The translations under genes and the position numbers were made by a program. Below are positions 1 through 9,039 of a stretch of DNA of 64,000 bases, one piece after another. Every line of letters starts with the position of its first letter. The first letter of the stretch is position 1. Below the pieces are notes generated by a model. That model ran no database searches. It was not told the origin of the DNA and saw only the letters and a list, made by a program, of their open reading frames with translations. The DNA lies in the NCBI RefSeq assembly GCF_001421965.1, contig NZ_LMLP01000021.1, positions 186,001 through 250,000 of the forward strand, read 5' to 3'. This stretch comes from Sphingomonas sp. Leaf67 (GTDB lineage: Bacteria; Pseudomonadota; Alphaproteobacteria; Sphingomonadales; Sphingomonadaceae).

Positions 1-1
1 C

Positions 2-541
2 ATGGACGGCGGCAAACCGGCGCTGACCATCGACGAAATCCCCCTCGACTGGTGCCTGCAACCCGGCGTCAAGCTCGACTTTCGGCATTTGCCCGACGGC
101 CATGTCGTGACCGCTGCCGAAGTCGAGGCGGAACTGGTGCGGATCGGCCATACGCTGCGCCCGCTCGACATCGTGCTGGTCAACACTGCCGCCGGCGCGG
201 CGCTGGGGCGGCCCGACTTTCTCGGCAAAGGTTGCGGCATGGGCTATGACGCGACCATGTACCTGACCCGCCAGGGGGTACGGGTCACCGGCACCGATGC
301 GTGGAGCTGGGACGCACCGTTCAGCCACACCGCCGCCAAAGTCGCGGAGACCGGAAACTATTCTCTGGTGTGGGAAGGGCACAAGGCCGGGCGCGACATC
401 GGCTATTGCCACATGGAGAAGCTCACCCAGCTCGACCAGCTGCCCGCCACCGGGTTCATCGTGTCGTGCCTGCCGGTCAAGGTGAAGCGCGGATCGGCGG
501 GCTGGTGCCGTGCGGTCGCGATCTTCGAGGATGGGCTGTGA
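2..541 (+). CDS. Cyclase-family (kynurenine formamidase-like) hydrolase, 5' end cut by window
   Basis: The 179 visible residues match the C-terminal two thirds of the cyclase family (PF04199), metal-dependent amidohydrolases or lactonases. Recognisable are the GCGMGYDATMYL stretch around residue 77, GTDAWSWDAPF around 98, and WEGHKAGRDIGYCHMEKL around 124. The frame is open to the window edge and the family's HxGTHxD metal-binding motif is missing, so the N-terminus lies upstream and the ATG at position 2 is probably internal. The stop overlaps the GTG start of the next gene (GTGA), so the two are translationally coupled and probably act in one catabolic route. The substrate cannot be inferred. 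Confidence 0.8.
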   Translation: MDGGKPALTIDEIPLDWCLQPGVKLDFRHLPDGHVVTAAEVEAELVRIGHTLRPLDIVLVNTAAGAALGRPDFLGKGCGMGYDATMYLTRQGVRVTGTDAWSWDAPFSHTAAKVAETGNYSLVWEGHKAGRDIGYCHMEKLTQLDQLPATGFIVSCLPVKVKRGSAGWCRAVAIFEDGL

Positions 542-1476
542 GACTCGCGACCCGCGCCGACGGCAGCCGCGACGGCACACTGGTCGTCGTGTCGGACGAT
601 GCGCAGCGGTGCCTGCCCGCCGACATGACGTTGCAAGCGGCGCTCGACGACTGGACCCGGACCGAGCCAGCGTTGCGCGTGCTGGCACAGCGGCTCGACG
701 CGGGGCAGGGCGAGCCGCTCGATACCGCCACGCTGCTCGCCCCGTTGCCGCGTGCATGGCAATGGCTCGACGGCTCGGCTTTCCCGACGCACGGGCACCT
801 CATGCAGCAGGCGTTCAAGCTGCCGCCGATCGAGACGACCAAGCCGCTGATGTATCAGGGGATGTCGCATCGCTTTTTGTCGGCGACCGAGGACGTGCCG
901 TTCCCCAGCGAGGCCGATGGCATCGATTTCGAAGGCGAGTTCGCGGTCGTCACCGGCGACGTGCCGATGGGGTGCCGCGCCGACGAGGCGCTCGACCATA
1001 TCCGCTTGGTTCTGCTCCTCAACGACTGGTCGCTGCGCACGATCGCACCGGTCGAGATGAAGACCGGGTTCGGTTGGGTACAGGCCAAGCCAGCCTGTTC
1101 GGTCGCGCCTTTTGCGGTGACGCCGGACGCACTGGGCGACGCATGGGCCGATGGCCGCGTCTGTCTGCCGCTGACCGTCGAGATCAACGGCGAATGGTTC
1201 GGCAGCCCGGTCGGTGGCGCCATGGCCTATGGCTTTCACGACCTGATCGCCCACGCCGCCCGCACCCGCGATTTGCCCGCCGGCACGATCATCGGATCGG
1301 GCACCGTGTCCAACGCCAACCATGCCAAGGTCGGATCGACCTGTCTGTCCGAACGCCGCGCCATCGACGCGATCGCCGGTCGGCCCCTCACGCCGTTCCT
1401 CAGCTTCGGTGACCGGGTCACGATGCACGCCGGCGACCGCTTCGGCACCCTTGGCCAACGGGTCGTCCAGCGGTGA
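538..1476 (+). CDS. Fumarylacetoacetate hydrolase (FAH) family protein
   Basis: A 312-residue protein read from GTG 538, chosen because it gives a 4-bp overlap with the preceding stop; the open frame extends upstream only inside the neighbour. It has an N-terminal cap of about 100 residues and a C-terminal FAH fold with the acidic metal-binding pattern (DFEGEFAVV near residue 128, LLLNDWSLR near 158) and the family-typical GSGTVSN near 258. FAH proteins hydrolyse C-C bonds in acylpyruvates, decarboxylate oxo-acids or hydrate dienoates, usually in aromatic or sugar-acid breakdown. Coupling to the cyclase-family gene suggests a common substrate pathway. No substrate can be assigned. Confidence 0.85.
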   Translation: MRLATRADGSRDGTLVVVSDDAQRCLPADMTLQAALDDWTRTEPALRVLAQRLDAGQGEPLDTATLLAPLPRAWQWLDGSAFPTHGHLMQQAFKLPPIETTKPLMYQGMSHRFLSATEDVPFPSEADGIDFEGEFAVVTGDVPMGCRADEALDHIRLVLLLNDWSLRTIAPVEMKTGFGWVQAKPACSVAPFAVTPDALGDAWADGRVCLPLTVEINGEWFGSPVGGAMAYGFHDLIAHAARTRDLPAGTIIGSGTVSNANHAKVGSTCLSERRAIDAIAGRPLTPFLSFGDRVTMHAGDRFGTLGQRVVQR

Positions 1477-1634
1477 TCCACGCCTTCTTCTCCAGCCCCG
1501 AGGAAATCATCGACGAAGCCCGTAACGGGCGGATGGTCTTCGTGGTCGACAAGCTCGGGCTCGACCTGATGGCGCGCAACAACGGCTATGGGCTGGACAC
1601 CGTCGATGAACGGCCGCTGCGGGACACCGCGTAA
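1473..1634 (+). pseudogene. Remnant of 3,4-dihydroxy-2-butanone-4-phosphate synthase (ribB-like)
   Basis: A 53-codon frame from GTG 1473, overlapping the FAH stop. It begins like the N-terminus of alphaproteobacterial DHBP synthase (SSPEEIIDEARNGRM then FVVD), then jumps to KLGLDLMARNN, which resembles a segment about 55 residues further on in intact enzymes (LGL-LM--NN). The acidic DDEDRENEGD active-site stretch between them is absent, as is everything after about residue 45. I read this as an in-frame internal deletion plus a 3' truncation. It could also be a short translated peptide coupled to the FAH gene. The assignment rests on recalled family sequence, not an alignment. Confidence 0.45.
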
Positions 1635-1981
1635 CGAATTTCAACCTGCCGTCACCGGCACGCACGATGTCGGGGTGGCCAATTTGGGAGTGGACGATGC
1701 GGATGAAGGATCAGGCCGGGATGCGCCGGTTCGAAGATGCACGCTGTGCGGCGATGGCGATCAGCGCGCTGACGGCATTGGTCGGGTCGTTCTGGATGGC
1801 CGGCATCCTGTACTGAACGGGGGCAGCGATGCGCCGCGACCGATCGGCAGTTCGCCACCCGTTACAAACTTGATTATCGCACCGATTATTGTACCAGACG
1901 AACCACAAAATAGCGGGCAGGCGCTCGCCAGGCATACGGGGTGCGGTGCGCACCACGGGGCCGTAGAATGGGAAGGGTCCT
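1635..1981. other. Intergenic region upstream of TIM-barrel genes
   Basis: About 350 bp containing one small frame (listed separately) and, from about 1860 to 1910, an AT-richer stretch that is a plausible promoter zone for the following gene. I see no terminator or recognised RNA. Confidence 0.5.
1697..1816 (+). CDS. Small hypothetical membrane peptide (39 aa)
   Basis: ATG 1697 preceded by GGGAG at a suitable distance. The peptide has a basic N-terminus (MRMKDQAGMRRFEDARC) followed by one hydrophobic segment of about 20 residues ending in AGILY. This is the layout of a single-pass small membrane protein. No family recognised; a chance ORF is possible. Confidence 0.35.
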   Translation: MRMKDQAGMRRFEDARCAAMAISALTALVGSFWMAGILY

Positions 1982-2755
1982 ATGTCTGCGGTCTATCAGC
2001 TATCTTCTTGTATCGAATGGCAATTCGCCGAAGCGGGCGATCTTGCCGCGCGGCTTCGCGCCGCCAGGGACGCCGGGTTCCATCTCGCCGAGTTTCACCT
2101 GTGGCGCGACAAGCCGGTCGAGGCGATTGCCACCGCGCTGGATGAAACCGGTATGCGGTTGACCAGCCTGTGCGTCGATCCGCGCCGTTCGATCGTCGAC
2201 CCCGCCGAGCGCGACGCGATGGTCACCGCGGTACGGGAAACGATCGCGGCGACGGCGATCCTCGGCAAGCCGAACCTGATCGTCGCATCGGGTTTCCGTG
2301 TCGATGGAATGAGCGAGGAAGAACATTTCACCAATGCCGTCGCCGCGCTGCGTGCCGCCGCCGATGCGGCCGAGGATGCCGGGGTCCTGCTGCTTCTCGA
2401 ACCACTCAACACCCGGTTGTTCGCGACCATGTATCTGGTCAGTACCAAGCTCGGCCTCGATCTGGTCGAGGCGGTGAACAGCCCCAACCTGCGCCTGCTC
2501 TACGATGTCTGGCACAGTGCGGTGATGGGCGAGGATATGGGCGCCGTGCTGGCGGGGCGCGTCCACCTGGTCGGGCACGTCCAGGTCGCCGACATGCCCG
2601 ATCGCAACGAACCGGGTACCGGGACGCTCGACTGGTGGCTGATCGCGCAGACGCTGCGTACGATCGGCTATGATGGGGCGATCGGGCTCGAATATTTTCC
2701 GACGATGCCAATGGATCAGTCGCTGGCCCAATCCCGGCGGAAGCTATCCGACTGA
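1982..2755 (+). CDS. Hydroxypyruvate isomerase-like TIM-barrel protein
   Basis: A 257-residue protein of the sugar phosphate isomerase/epimerase family (xylose isomerase-like TIM barrel, AP_endonuc_2). Signature metal and substrate positions are visible: LLLEPLN near residue 139, YDVWH near 174, HVQVAD near 199 followed by EPGTGTLDW, and a final GLEYFP near 237. Length and motifs fit the Hyi group, but the family also includes epimerases, dehydratases and 3-dehydroshikimate dehydratase. GAAGGG lies just before the ATG. It is the first of three same-strand TIM-barrel genes. Confidence 0.75.
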   Translation: MSAVYQLSSCIEWQFAEAGDLAARLRAARDAGFHLAEFHLWRDKPVEAIATALDETGMRLTSLCVDPRRSIVDPAERDAMVTAVRETIAATAILGKPNLIVASGFRVDGMSEEEHFTNAVAALRAAADAAEDAGVLLLLEPLNTRLFATMYLVSTKLGLDLVEAVNSPNLRLLYDVWHSAVMGEDMGAVLAGRVHLVGHVQVADMPDRNEPGTGTLDWWLIAQTLRTIGYDGAIGLEYFPTMPMDQSLAQSRRKLSD

Positions 2756-2820
2756 CGTCGCCGAGCCCCTTTTACCTTCGGGACGCGAACGACAGCGTCC
2801 TTCAATTGCGGAATTCATCC

Positions 2821-3777
2821 ATGCATAGCGATCAATTCGCGATCAGCCTCGATCTGGTCAATCGCCATTATCAGGAACCCAACCGAAACCGGTACGAGAG
2901 CAAGTATTTCTGGGAAGAGCTATACCCACTCATCGGCGCAGCAGGGTTTCGTTCGATCGAGATTCCTTATGAACCGGTGTGGCAGTTCGGCGGACGCAGC
3001 GGCGTTCCGATGAACCGCTATTGCGTCAACACCAAATACCAGAATGCGGACAAGTATCGCGCGGCGCTGGCGAAGGGTGACATCGATCGGGTCACCGGGG
3101 TGACGTTCGATTCCAACCTGTTCATGCGCAACGCCAACCTCGATTTCTATTTCGGTGCCACCGGGCATTTTGCGGGCGAAGCACTGGGTCATGCCGCCGA
3201 TCTGAAAGCCGATTATCTCGCGATCAGCCCGTCGGCCTATTATGGCCGTATCGCGCACTATCATCCTGATCTGGAGGACAAGGCAGCGGCGTTCACCGAC
3301 CGGACGGCCGACCTGCTCGGCGGCCTTGCGGCAAAGGCACAAGCAGCGGGCGTCACGCTGGTGCTGCGCAACGAATATTGGAGCCTGTTCCGCGGCGAAC
3401 GCATTCTGGCGCTGCTCGACCGGTTGCCCGACAGCGTGAAGCTCGACGTCGATACCGCGACCCTCACGATCGCGGGGATCGATCCGGTGGCGTTCGTCAC
3501 CGCGCAGCGCGACCGGATCGGGTGCGTCCACCTGACCGATACGAGCTTCGTCGATACCGCCGGGACGTGGAAGACGCCCAACCCGGAATTCCCGGAGGAC
3601 CGCGCGATGCAGGTGTTCCGTGATCCGGGCACGGGTACCGTCGACCTCGGCGCTGTTGTCGCTCTACTGGAGCAGACCGGCTATGCCGGACCGATCGTGT
3701 GCAGCGCCCGCCAGACGCGCGACCCCTTCCGGGCGTTGCTGCGCACCCGCGCGCTCATGAACCAACTACAGAATTAA
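2821..3777 (+). CDS. Sugar phosphate isomerase/epimerase-family TIM-barrel protein
   Basis: A 318-residue protein taken from ATG 2821; an in-frame TTG at 2806 would add five residues. The xylose isomerase-like fold is supported by SIEIPYEP near residue 45, VLRNEYWS near 182, LDVDTATLTIAGI near 210, CVHLTDTSF near 234 and DPGTGTVDLGAVV near 268. It differs clearly from the upstream gene, so this is not a recent tandem duplication. It is the middle of a three-gene TIM-barrel run and its ending leaves only 19 bp before the next gene, so co-transcription is likely. Reaction unknown. Confidence 0.7.
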   Translation: MHSDQFAISLDLVNRHYQEPNRNRYESKYFWEELYPLIGAAGFRSIEIPYEPVWQFGGRSGVPMNRYCVNTKYQNADKYRAALAKGDIDRVTGVTFDSNLFMRNANLDFYFGATGHFAGEALGHAADLKADYLAISPSAYYGRIAHYHPDLEDKAAAFTDRTADLLGGLAAKAQAAGVTLVLRNEYWSLFRGERILALLDRLPDSVKLDVDTATLTIAGIDPVAFVTAQRDRIGCVHLTDTSFVDTAGTWKTPNPEFPEDRAMQVFRDPGTGTVDLGAVVALLEQTGYAGPIVCSARQTRDPFRALLRTRALMNQLQN

Positions 3778-3796
3778 GCCGGACGGAGTTTCCGCG

Positions 3797-4720
3797 ATGC
3801 CCAACATCCGCTACGCCAACATGTGTCACTGGAAGAGCATTCCCTATCGCAAGATCGATAATTTTCGGGAGTTCTATTACGAGGACAAGACGAACACCGC
3901 CTATTATTCGGACTGGGACACGATCCTGAAGTATCAGGCGGCGCTCGGCTTCGACGGGATCGAGATCGCCCCATGGGATCTCGCCGATATCCTGCCGCTG
4001 TTCGGATCGCCCGAGAACTTCACGGCCTTCGCCAAGGATCGCGGAGTCGAGGTGATCGGCATGTTCCACGGCGCGCATGCCTCGCACCAGGCAGATCATT
4101 ACGACGAAGCGGTCCGATCGGGACGCGAGGCGGTCGACACGATCGTCAGGTTCGGCGGCAGCTACATGAATACCTGCCCGACGCAGAACTATTACGGATC
4201 GGGGCCGCTGAGCCGCGAAGAAGTGCAGCAGTGCGCCAGGGTGATGAACGAGATCGGCCGCTACGCCACCGATCACGGGGTCAAGATCGGCCTGCACAAC
4301 GAGTTCTTCTGCGCGATCAACCTGCCCAACCATCGCGAGCTGATCGAATCCACCGATCCGCGCTATGTCCATTACTGTCTCGACACCGCGCAGGTGGCGA
4401 TCATGGGCGAGGACCTGCTGACCTTCTACAACGACTATCACGACCGCATCAGCACGTTCCATCTGAAGGACACCGCGTCGGAACGACAGCCCGACAGCGT
4501 CCGCCATGCGCAGGACCCCGAGATCACCGACGACGGCACGCGCTGGTTCTGGGAACCGGGGCTCGGCAGGCTCGATCTGGAAGGGCTGTACCGGATGCTG
4601 AAGGAGCGTCAGTTCAAGGGGTGGATGTCGATCGAGTATGACGGATCGCCCGATATGCTCGCGTCGATGGCGCTGACGCGCTATCATCTCGATACCGTGC
4701 TGCGTCCAATCTACGACTGA
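3797..4720 (+). CDS. Sugar phosphate isomerase/epimerase-family TIM-barrel protein
   Basis: A 307-residue third member of the run. Diagnostic stretches are FDGIEIAPWD near residue 52, GLHNEFFCAI near 168, YCLDTAQVAIMGED near 193, FHLKDT near 222, EPGLGRLDLEGL near 252 and MSIEYDGS near 275. The E, D, H and E metal-ligand positions are all present, so it should be catalytically competent. TGGAG or similar spacing is not evident, but GGAGTTTCCGCG precedes the ATG. Members of this group act on inosose, keto-sugars or dehydroshikimate; no choice can be made here. Confidence 0.75.
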   Translation: MPNIRYANMCHWKSIPYRKIDNFREFYYEDKTNTAYYSDWDTILKYQAALGFDGIEIAPWDLADILPLFGSPENFTAFAKDRGVEVIGMFHGAHASHQADHYDEAVRSGREAVDTIVRFGGSYMNTCPTQNYYGSGPLSREEVQQCARVMNEIGRYATDHGVKIGLHNEFFCAINLPNHRELIESTDPRYVHYCLDTAQVAIMGEDLLTFYNDYHDRISTFHLKDTASERQPDSVRHAQDPEITDDGTRWFWEPGLGRLDLEGLYRMLKERQFKGWMSIEYDGSPDMLASMALTRYHLDTVLRPIYD

Positions 4721-4813
4721 CGGTTCGGGGGGATTGGCTCGTCCCGTGCGGCGCCGATCCTTCCCGGCCATTCACTGCGCCTGCCGCGACATCATCCGCA
4801 ACACAGTATGCGA

Positions 4814-5692
4814 TCAACGATAGCTCCCCCTCGATCGGAAGGCGCGCGGCGACATTCCGGCGTGGCGCGTGAAGAACCGCGTGAAATAGGCTGGATCGCC
4901 GAAGCCGGACGCATAGCCGACCTCGGCGATCGACAGGTTGGTGTAGAGTAGCGCGCGCTTGACCTCGAGGACCGCGCGTTGGTCGAGCATTGCCGCGGGC
5001 GACAGGCCGGCGATCTGCGCGCAGGCCGTTCGCAGGCGGCTCTCGCTAACGCCGAGGGCGGCAGCATGGACCGCGATCTGCTCCCGCAAACGGAATCGTT
5101 CGTCGACCCGCGCGCGGAACCGGGCGACCAGGGCGCTTTGATGGCCCGGAGCAACGCCGGTATCGGCCACCGACGATCCGCCCGCGCGCCATGTCTCGGC
5201 AAGGATTGCGAGCAGCGCGGCATCGACCGCTGCGCTATGGCCCGGTGCCGCCCAGCCCAGTTCGCGCATCAGCGCGGTAACGCCTGCTTCGAGTGCGGCG
5301 TGTGCGGCATCGTCCAGCGCGATGACGCGCGCGGATTGGAACAGGGCTGCTAGGCCGGGATAGCGGCTGTCGAGCAATGCCAGATGGCGGACCGACAAGG
5401 TGACGACCGATCCGGCCGATTCCCGCTGCCACGAAAAGCCATGGACGACCGCGGGCGGCACCAGCAACAGCGCGGGTGCAGCGACGGCAAGCCGTGCGTC
5501 CTCGGCACGCATCTCGCCGCCGCCCTGATCGAGAACGAACAACTGAACCAGATCGGCATGGGCGTGCGGCAGGATCGTCCATTCGCTGGGGCGCGACCGA
5601 TCGTCCAGTCGTTCGGCATGAACGAAGCCAGCGTCCACCGCGCGATGCGGCTCGCCATATAGATAGAAGCTGGGAACCGAACCGCCGCGCAT
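4814..5692 (-). CDS. pobR: AraC-family transcriptional activator, PobR-like
   Basis: A 292-residue AraC/XylS-type protein with an N-terminal cupin-like effector domain (residues 1-160; HAHADLVQLFVLDQG near 43) and two C-terminal helix-turn-helix motifs (about 200-290, including IAEVGYASGFGDPAYFTRFF near 256 and the closing HAGMSPRAFR). It is transcribed divergently from pobA with 125 bp between starts, the classic arrangement of PobR, which activates pobA in response to 4-hydroxybenzoate. Function is inferred from family and position. It converges with the third TIM-barrel gene. Confidence 0.8.
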   Translation of the reverse strand: MRGGSVPSFYLYGEPHRAVDAGFVHAERLDDRSRPSEWTILPHAHADLVQLFVLDQGGGEMRAEDARLAVAAPALLLVPPAVVHGFSWQRESAGSVVTLSVRHLALLDSRYPGLAALFQSARVIALDDAAHAALEAGVTALMRELGWAAPGHSAAVDAALLAILAETWRAGGSSVADTGVAPGHQSALVARFRARVDERFRLREQIAVHAAALGVSESRLRTACAQIAGLSPAAMLDQRAVLEVKRALLYTNLSIAEVGYASGFGDPAYFTRFFTRHAGMSPRAFRSRGSYR

Positions 5693-5704
5693 CTCGCAAG
5701 TCTA

Positions 5705-5729
5705 CGGATGTGCAACCGGATCGTCCAAC
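5705..5729. promoter_or_regulatory. Tandem direct repeat, candidate PobR operator
   Basis: Two adjacent near-identical blocks, CGGATGTGCAAC (5705-5716) and CGGATCGTCCAAC (5717-5729), lie in the divergent promoter between the AraC regulator and pobA. AraC-family activators typically bind tandem direct repeats. Half-site spacing is 12-13 bp. No footprint or conservation data are available here. Confidence 0.35.
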
Positions 5730-5817
5730 TTTTTGCGCGGGGTATCCATCGTCTGCCCTTCCCCGATACGGCATGCTGCCTCCCGGAACGGCAAGAATGC
5801 CGACAGGAGAGGACGGG

Positions 5818-7005
5818 ATGCGGCATCGTACGCAGGTAGCGATCATCGGCGCCGGGCCGGCAGGAATGTTCCTTGCTCATCTGCTGCGCGCCGAGGGGAT
5901 CGCCGCGGTCGTGATCGAACGCCGCGACCGCGACTATGTCGAGGGGCGGGTGCGCGCAGGGGTGCTCGAACAGGGTACGGTCGACCTGATGCGACGTCTT
6001 GGTATCGCCGGACGGTTGGAACGCGAGGGGCTGGTCCATGGCGGCACCAACGTGTCCCTCGACGGACGGATGTTCCGGATCGACATGGCGGCACTGACCG
6101 GGGGGTCGACCGTCACCGTCTATGGGCAACAGGAAGTCATGCGCGATCTGTTCGATGCCGCTGCGGATCGAGGGCTCGACATTCGCTGGAATAGCGCCGA
6201 CGTGACGCTGTCCGACCTTAACAGCGACCGGCCGGTGGTGACGTGGCGCGACGGAAGCGAGGCGCAGCGACTGGAGTGCGATTTCGTCGTTGGTTGCGAT
6301 GGCTATCATGGCGTCAGCCGCGCGGCGATGCCGGCCGACGTTCTGCGCACCTTCGAACGCGTTTACCCGTTCGGTTGGCTGGGGGTGCTGGCCGATGTGC
6401 CGCCCGCCGAACATGAGCTGGTCTACGCCAATCACGAACGCGGCTTCGCACTGGCATCGATGCGATCGACGACGCGCAGCCGCTATTATATCCAGTGCGG
6501 ACTGGACGAGAATATCGCCGACTGGTCGGACGATCGGTTCTGGGACGAACTGTGCCTGCGCCTGGGACCGGAAACGGCGGCGAAGGTCACGCGCGGAGCG
6601 TCGTTCGAAAAGTCGATAGCGCCGCTGCGTTCGTTCGTCGCGGAACCGATGCGCTGGGGTCGGTTGTTCCTTGCCGGCGACGCCGCGCATATCGTGCCGC
6701 CGACGGGTGCCAAGGGCATGAACCTTGCCGTGTCCGACGTGACGATGCTGGGCGAGGCGCTGACCGAACATTACCGCGAACGCAGCGATACCGGCATCGA
6801 CGGCTATTCGGCACGCGCGCTGGCGCGGGTGTGGAAGGCCGAGCGGTTCTCATGGTGGTTCACTTCGGTCACCCACCGTTTCCCGACCATGGATGGTTTC
6901 GACCGGCGCATCCAGATGGCCGAACTGGACTATCTGCGCGGCTCGATGGCGGCGCAACGTACCTTGGCCGAAAATTACGTCGGTCTACCGCTGGAGGCGG
7001 CATGA
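5818..7005 (+). CDS. pobA: 4-hydroxybenzoate 3-monooxygenase
   Basis: A 395-residue FAD/NADPH flavoprotein that hydroxylates 4-hydroxybenzoate to protocatechuate, the entry step of this operon. ATG 5818 has AGGAGAGGA just upstream and gives the usual length for PobA. Visible motifs are the N-terminal FAD dinucleotide site IIGAGPAG (near residue 9), the GRVRAGVLEQ segment near 43 typical of this hydroxylase, YYIQC near 222, and the second FAD motif GDAAHIVPPTGAKGMN starting at about 287. The stop overlaps pcaI (ATGA). Confidence 0.95.
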   Translation: MRHRTQVAIIGAGPAGMFLAHLLRAEGIAAVVIERRDRDYVEGRVRAGVLEQGTVDLMRRLGIAGRLEREGLVHGGTNVSLDGRMFRIDMAALTGGSTVTVYGQQEVMRDLFDAAADRGLDIRWNSADVTLSDLNSDRPVVTWRDGSEAQRLECDFVVGCDGYHGVSRAAMPADVLRTFERVYPFGWLGVLADVPPAEHELVYANHERGFALASMRSTTRSRYYIQCGLDENIADWSDDRFWDELCLRLGPETAAKVTRGASFEKSIAPLRSFVAEPMRWGRLFLAGDAAHIVPPTGAKGMNLAVSDVTMLGEALTEHYRERSDTGIDGYSARALARVWKAERFSWWFTSVTHRFPTMDGFDRRIQMAELDYLRGSMAAQRTLAENYVGLPLEAA

Positions 7006-7715
7006 AGCGCAAGATCTACGATACCCCCGGTGCGGCGCTGGACGGGCTGCTGTTCGACGGCATGACGATCATGTCGGGTGGCTTCGGCCTGTCGGGCAAT
7101 CCCGAAAGCCTGATCCCCGAAATCCGGGCGAGCGGGGTGAAGCGGTTGACGGTCATCTCCAACAATGCCGGCGCCGACGGCTTCGGCCTGTGGATGCTGC
7201 TGGAAAGCCGGCAGGTCGCGAAGATGATCTCGTCCTATGTCGGTGAGAACAAGCTGTTCGAGCAACAGTATCTCTCGGGCGAACTGGAACTGGAACTGAA
7301 CCCGCAAGGGACGCTTGCCGAGCGGATCCGGGCGGGCGGGGCGGGCATCCCGGCTTTCTATACGAAGACCGGCGTCGGCACGGTCGTCGCGCAAGGCAAG
7401 CCTGTCGAAACCTTCGAGGGCGAGGACTATGTCCGCGAGACTTGGCTGCGCGCCGACCTGTCGATCGTGAAGGCGTGGAAGGCCGATCCGGTGGGCAATC
7501 TGATGTTCCGCAAGACCGCGCGCAACTTCAACCCGAACATGGCGACCGCGGGCAAGGTGACCGTGGCGGAGGTCGAGGAGATCGTCCCCGAAGGCAGCTT
7601 CGATCCCGACGGCATCCACACGCCCGGCATCTATGTCGACCGGATCGTCAAGAGCACGATCAACGAGAAGCGGATCGAGAAGCTGACCACGCGCAGCCGG
7701 GGGGAAGCGGCATGA
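7002..7715 (+). CDS. pcaI: 3-oxoadipate CoA-transferase subunit A
   Basis: A 237-residue family I CoA-transferase alpha subunit. With PcaJ it moves CoA from succinyl-CoA to 3-oxoadipate. The glycine-rich [18 protein letters not shown] stretch begins near residue 24, and TKTGVGT and [12 protein letters not shown] follow. The start overlaps the pobA stop by 4 bp and its own stop overlaps pcaJ. Acetoacetate CoA-transferases (AtoD/ScoA) have the same fold; the operon context makes the 3-oxoadipate role much more likely. Confidence 0.9.
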   Translation: MKRKIYDTPGAALDGLLFDGMTIMSGGFGLSGNPESLIPEIRASGVKRLTVISNNAGADGFGLWMLLESRQVAKMISSYVGENKLFEQQYLSGELELELNPQGTLAERIRAGGAGIPAFYTKTGVGTVVAQGKPVETFEGEDYVRETWLRADLSIVKAWKADPVGNLMFRKTARNFNPNMATAGKVTVAEVEEIVPEGSFDPDGIHTPGIYVDRIVKSTINEKRIEKLTTRSRGEAA

Positions 7716-8341
7716 GCTGGACCCGTGACGAGATGGCGGCCCGAGCCGCACGCGAGCTGCAAGACGGTTTCTACGTCAATCTCGGCATCGGCATTCCGAC
7801 GCTGGTCGCCAATCATGTGCCCGAGGGCATCGAGGTGACGCTGCAATCGGAAAACGGAATGCTCGGCATCGGCCCGTTCCCGTATGAAGGCGAAGCGGAC
7901 CCGGACCTCATCAACGCCGGCAAGCAGACGATCACCGCGTTGCCGACGTCCAGCTTCTTTTCCAGCGCCGACAGTTTCGCGATGATCCGGGGTGGCCATA
8001 TCGACATGGCGATCCTTGGCGCGATGGAGGTGAGCCAGGCGGGCGACCTCGCCAACTGGACCATTCCGGGCAAGATGGTGAAGGGTATGGGCGGGGCCAT
8101 GGACCTCGTCGCCGGGGTCCGCCGAGTCGTCGTGGTGATGGACCATGTGTCGAAACATGGCGATCCGAAAATCCTCCCCGACTGCACGCTGCCATTGACC
8201 GGTAAGGCCTGTGTCGACCTGATCGTTACCGACCTTGCCGTCATCGCCTGCGACAAGCCGGGCCTGCGCCTGATCGAATGCGCACCCGGCGTCACGGCGG
8301 ACGAAGTGCGCGGCAGGACCGGGGTGGAGCTGTCGGCATGA
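7712..8341 (+). CDS. pcaJ: 3-oxoadipate CoA-transferase subunit B
   Basis: A 209-residue beta subunit carrying the catalytic glutamate that forms the enzyme-CoA thioester, E47 within [24 protein letters not shown] near residue 23 and [15 protein letters not shown] near 130 are family signatures. It is coupled on both sides by 4-bp overlaps (pcaI before, pcaH after), so the two subunits should be made in equal amounts. Confidence 0.92.
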   Translation: MSWTRDEMAARAARELQDGFYVNLGIGIPTLVANHVPEGIEVTLQSENGMLGIGPFPYEGEADPDLINAGKQTITALPTSSFFSSADSFAMIRGGHIDMAILGAMEVSQAGDLANWTIPGKMVKGMGGAMDLVAGVRRVVVVMDHVSKHGDPKILPDCTLPLTGKACVDLIVTDLAVIACDKPGLRLIECAPGVTADEVRGRTGVELSA

Positions 8342-9039
8342 GCTACCAGCGAGACGACGCCGGGGCGCCACCGTCGCTCTTCCCCGACTACGGGTCGACG
8401 CGGCGGCGTGCCCCGCTGCAACCGCTGTTGCGTGTGCCGCAGACGCGGACCGAGACGACGGGCCCGGCGGGCTGGGAGCGGCTGATGGGCCCGGCACTCG
8501 CCGATCTGACGACGCAGCACCGCGCCATGCCGCAGGGACAGCGGATCATCGTCGCCGGCCGCGTGCTGGACGAGGATGGTCGGGCCGTGCCGAACACCGT
8601 CCTGGAAATCTGGCAGGCGAATGCCGCCGGGCGCTACATCCATGGCAAGGATCAATGGGACGCACCGCACGACCCGAACTTCACCGGCGCGGGCCGTGTC
8701 GTGACCGATGCGGACGGGCGCTATCGTTTCGTTACGATCCGGCCGGGTGCGTATCCATGGGGCAACCACCGCAATGCGTGGCGGCCGGCGCATATCCATC
8801 TGTCGCTGCTGGGTCCGGCCTTTGCGACGCGACTGGTGACGCAGCTCTATTTCCCCGACGATCCGCTGATCGAGATCGATCCGATCGCGAATGCGGTGCC
8901 GATGCCTTTTCGCCAGCGGCTGGTCGCCCGGTTCGACATGGACGTGACCGAGCCGAATCGGGCACTGGGCTATCGTTTCGACGTGGTGCTGAAGGGGTGC
9001 GAGCAAACGCCGTTCGAGGAGGACGACCATGACCATTGA
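8338..9039 (+). CDS. pcaH: Protocatechuate 3,4-dioxygenase beta subunit
   Basis: A 233-residue intradiol dioxygenase subunit holding the non-haem Fe(III). The four iron ligands can be placed as Y100, Y139, H152 and H154; their spacing (39, 13, 2) equals that of the characterised Pseudomonas enzyme. It contains [13 protein letters not shown] near 88 and RPAHIHLSL near 149. With PcaG it opens protocatechuate between the hydroxyls to 3-carboxy-cis,cis-muconate. It overlaps pcaJ by 4 bp and pcaG by 11 bp. Confidence 0.95.
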   Translation: MSYQRDDAGAPPSLFPDYGSTRRRAPLQPLLRVPQTRTETTGPAGWERLMGPALADLTTQHRAMPQGQRIIVAGRVLDEDGRAVPNTVLEIWQANAAGRYIHGKDQWDAPHDPNFTGAGRVVTDADGRYRFVTIRPGAYPWGNHRNAWRPAHIHLSLLGPAFATRLVTQLYFPDDPLIEIDPIANAVPMPFRQRLVARFDMDVTEPNRALGYRFDVVLKGCEQTPFEEDDHDH

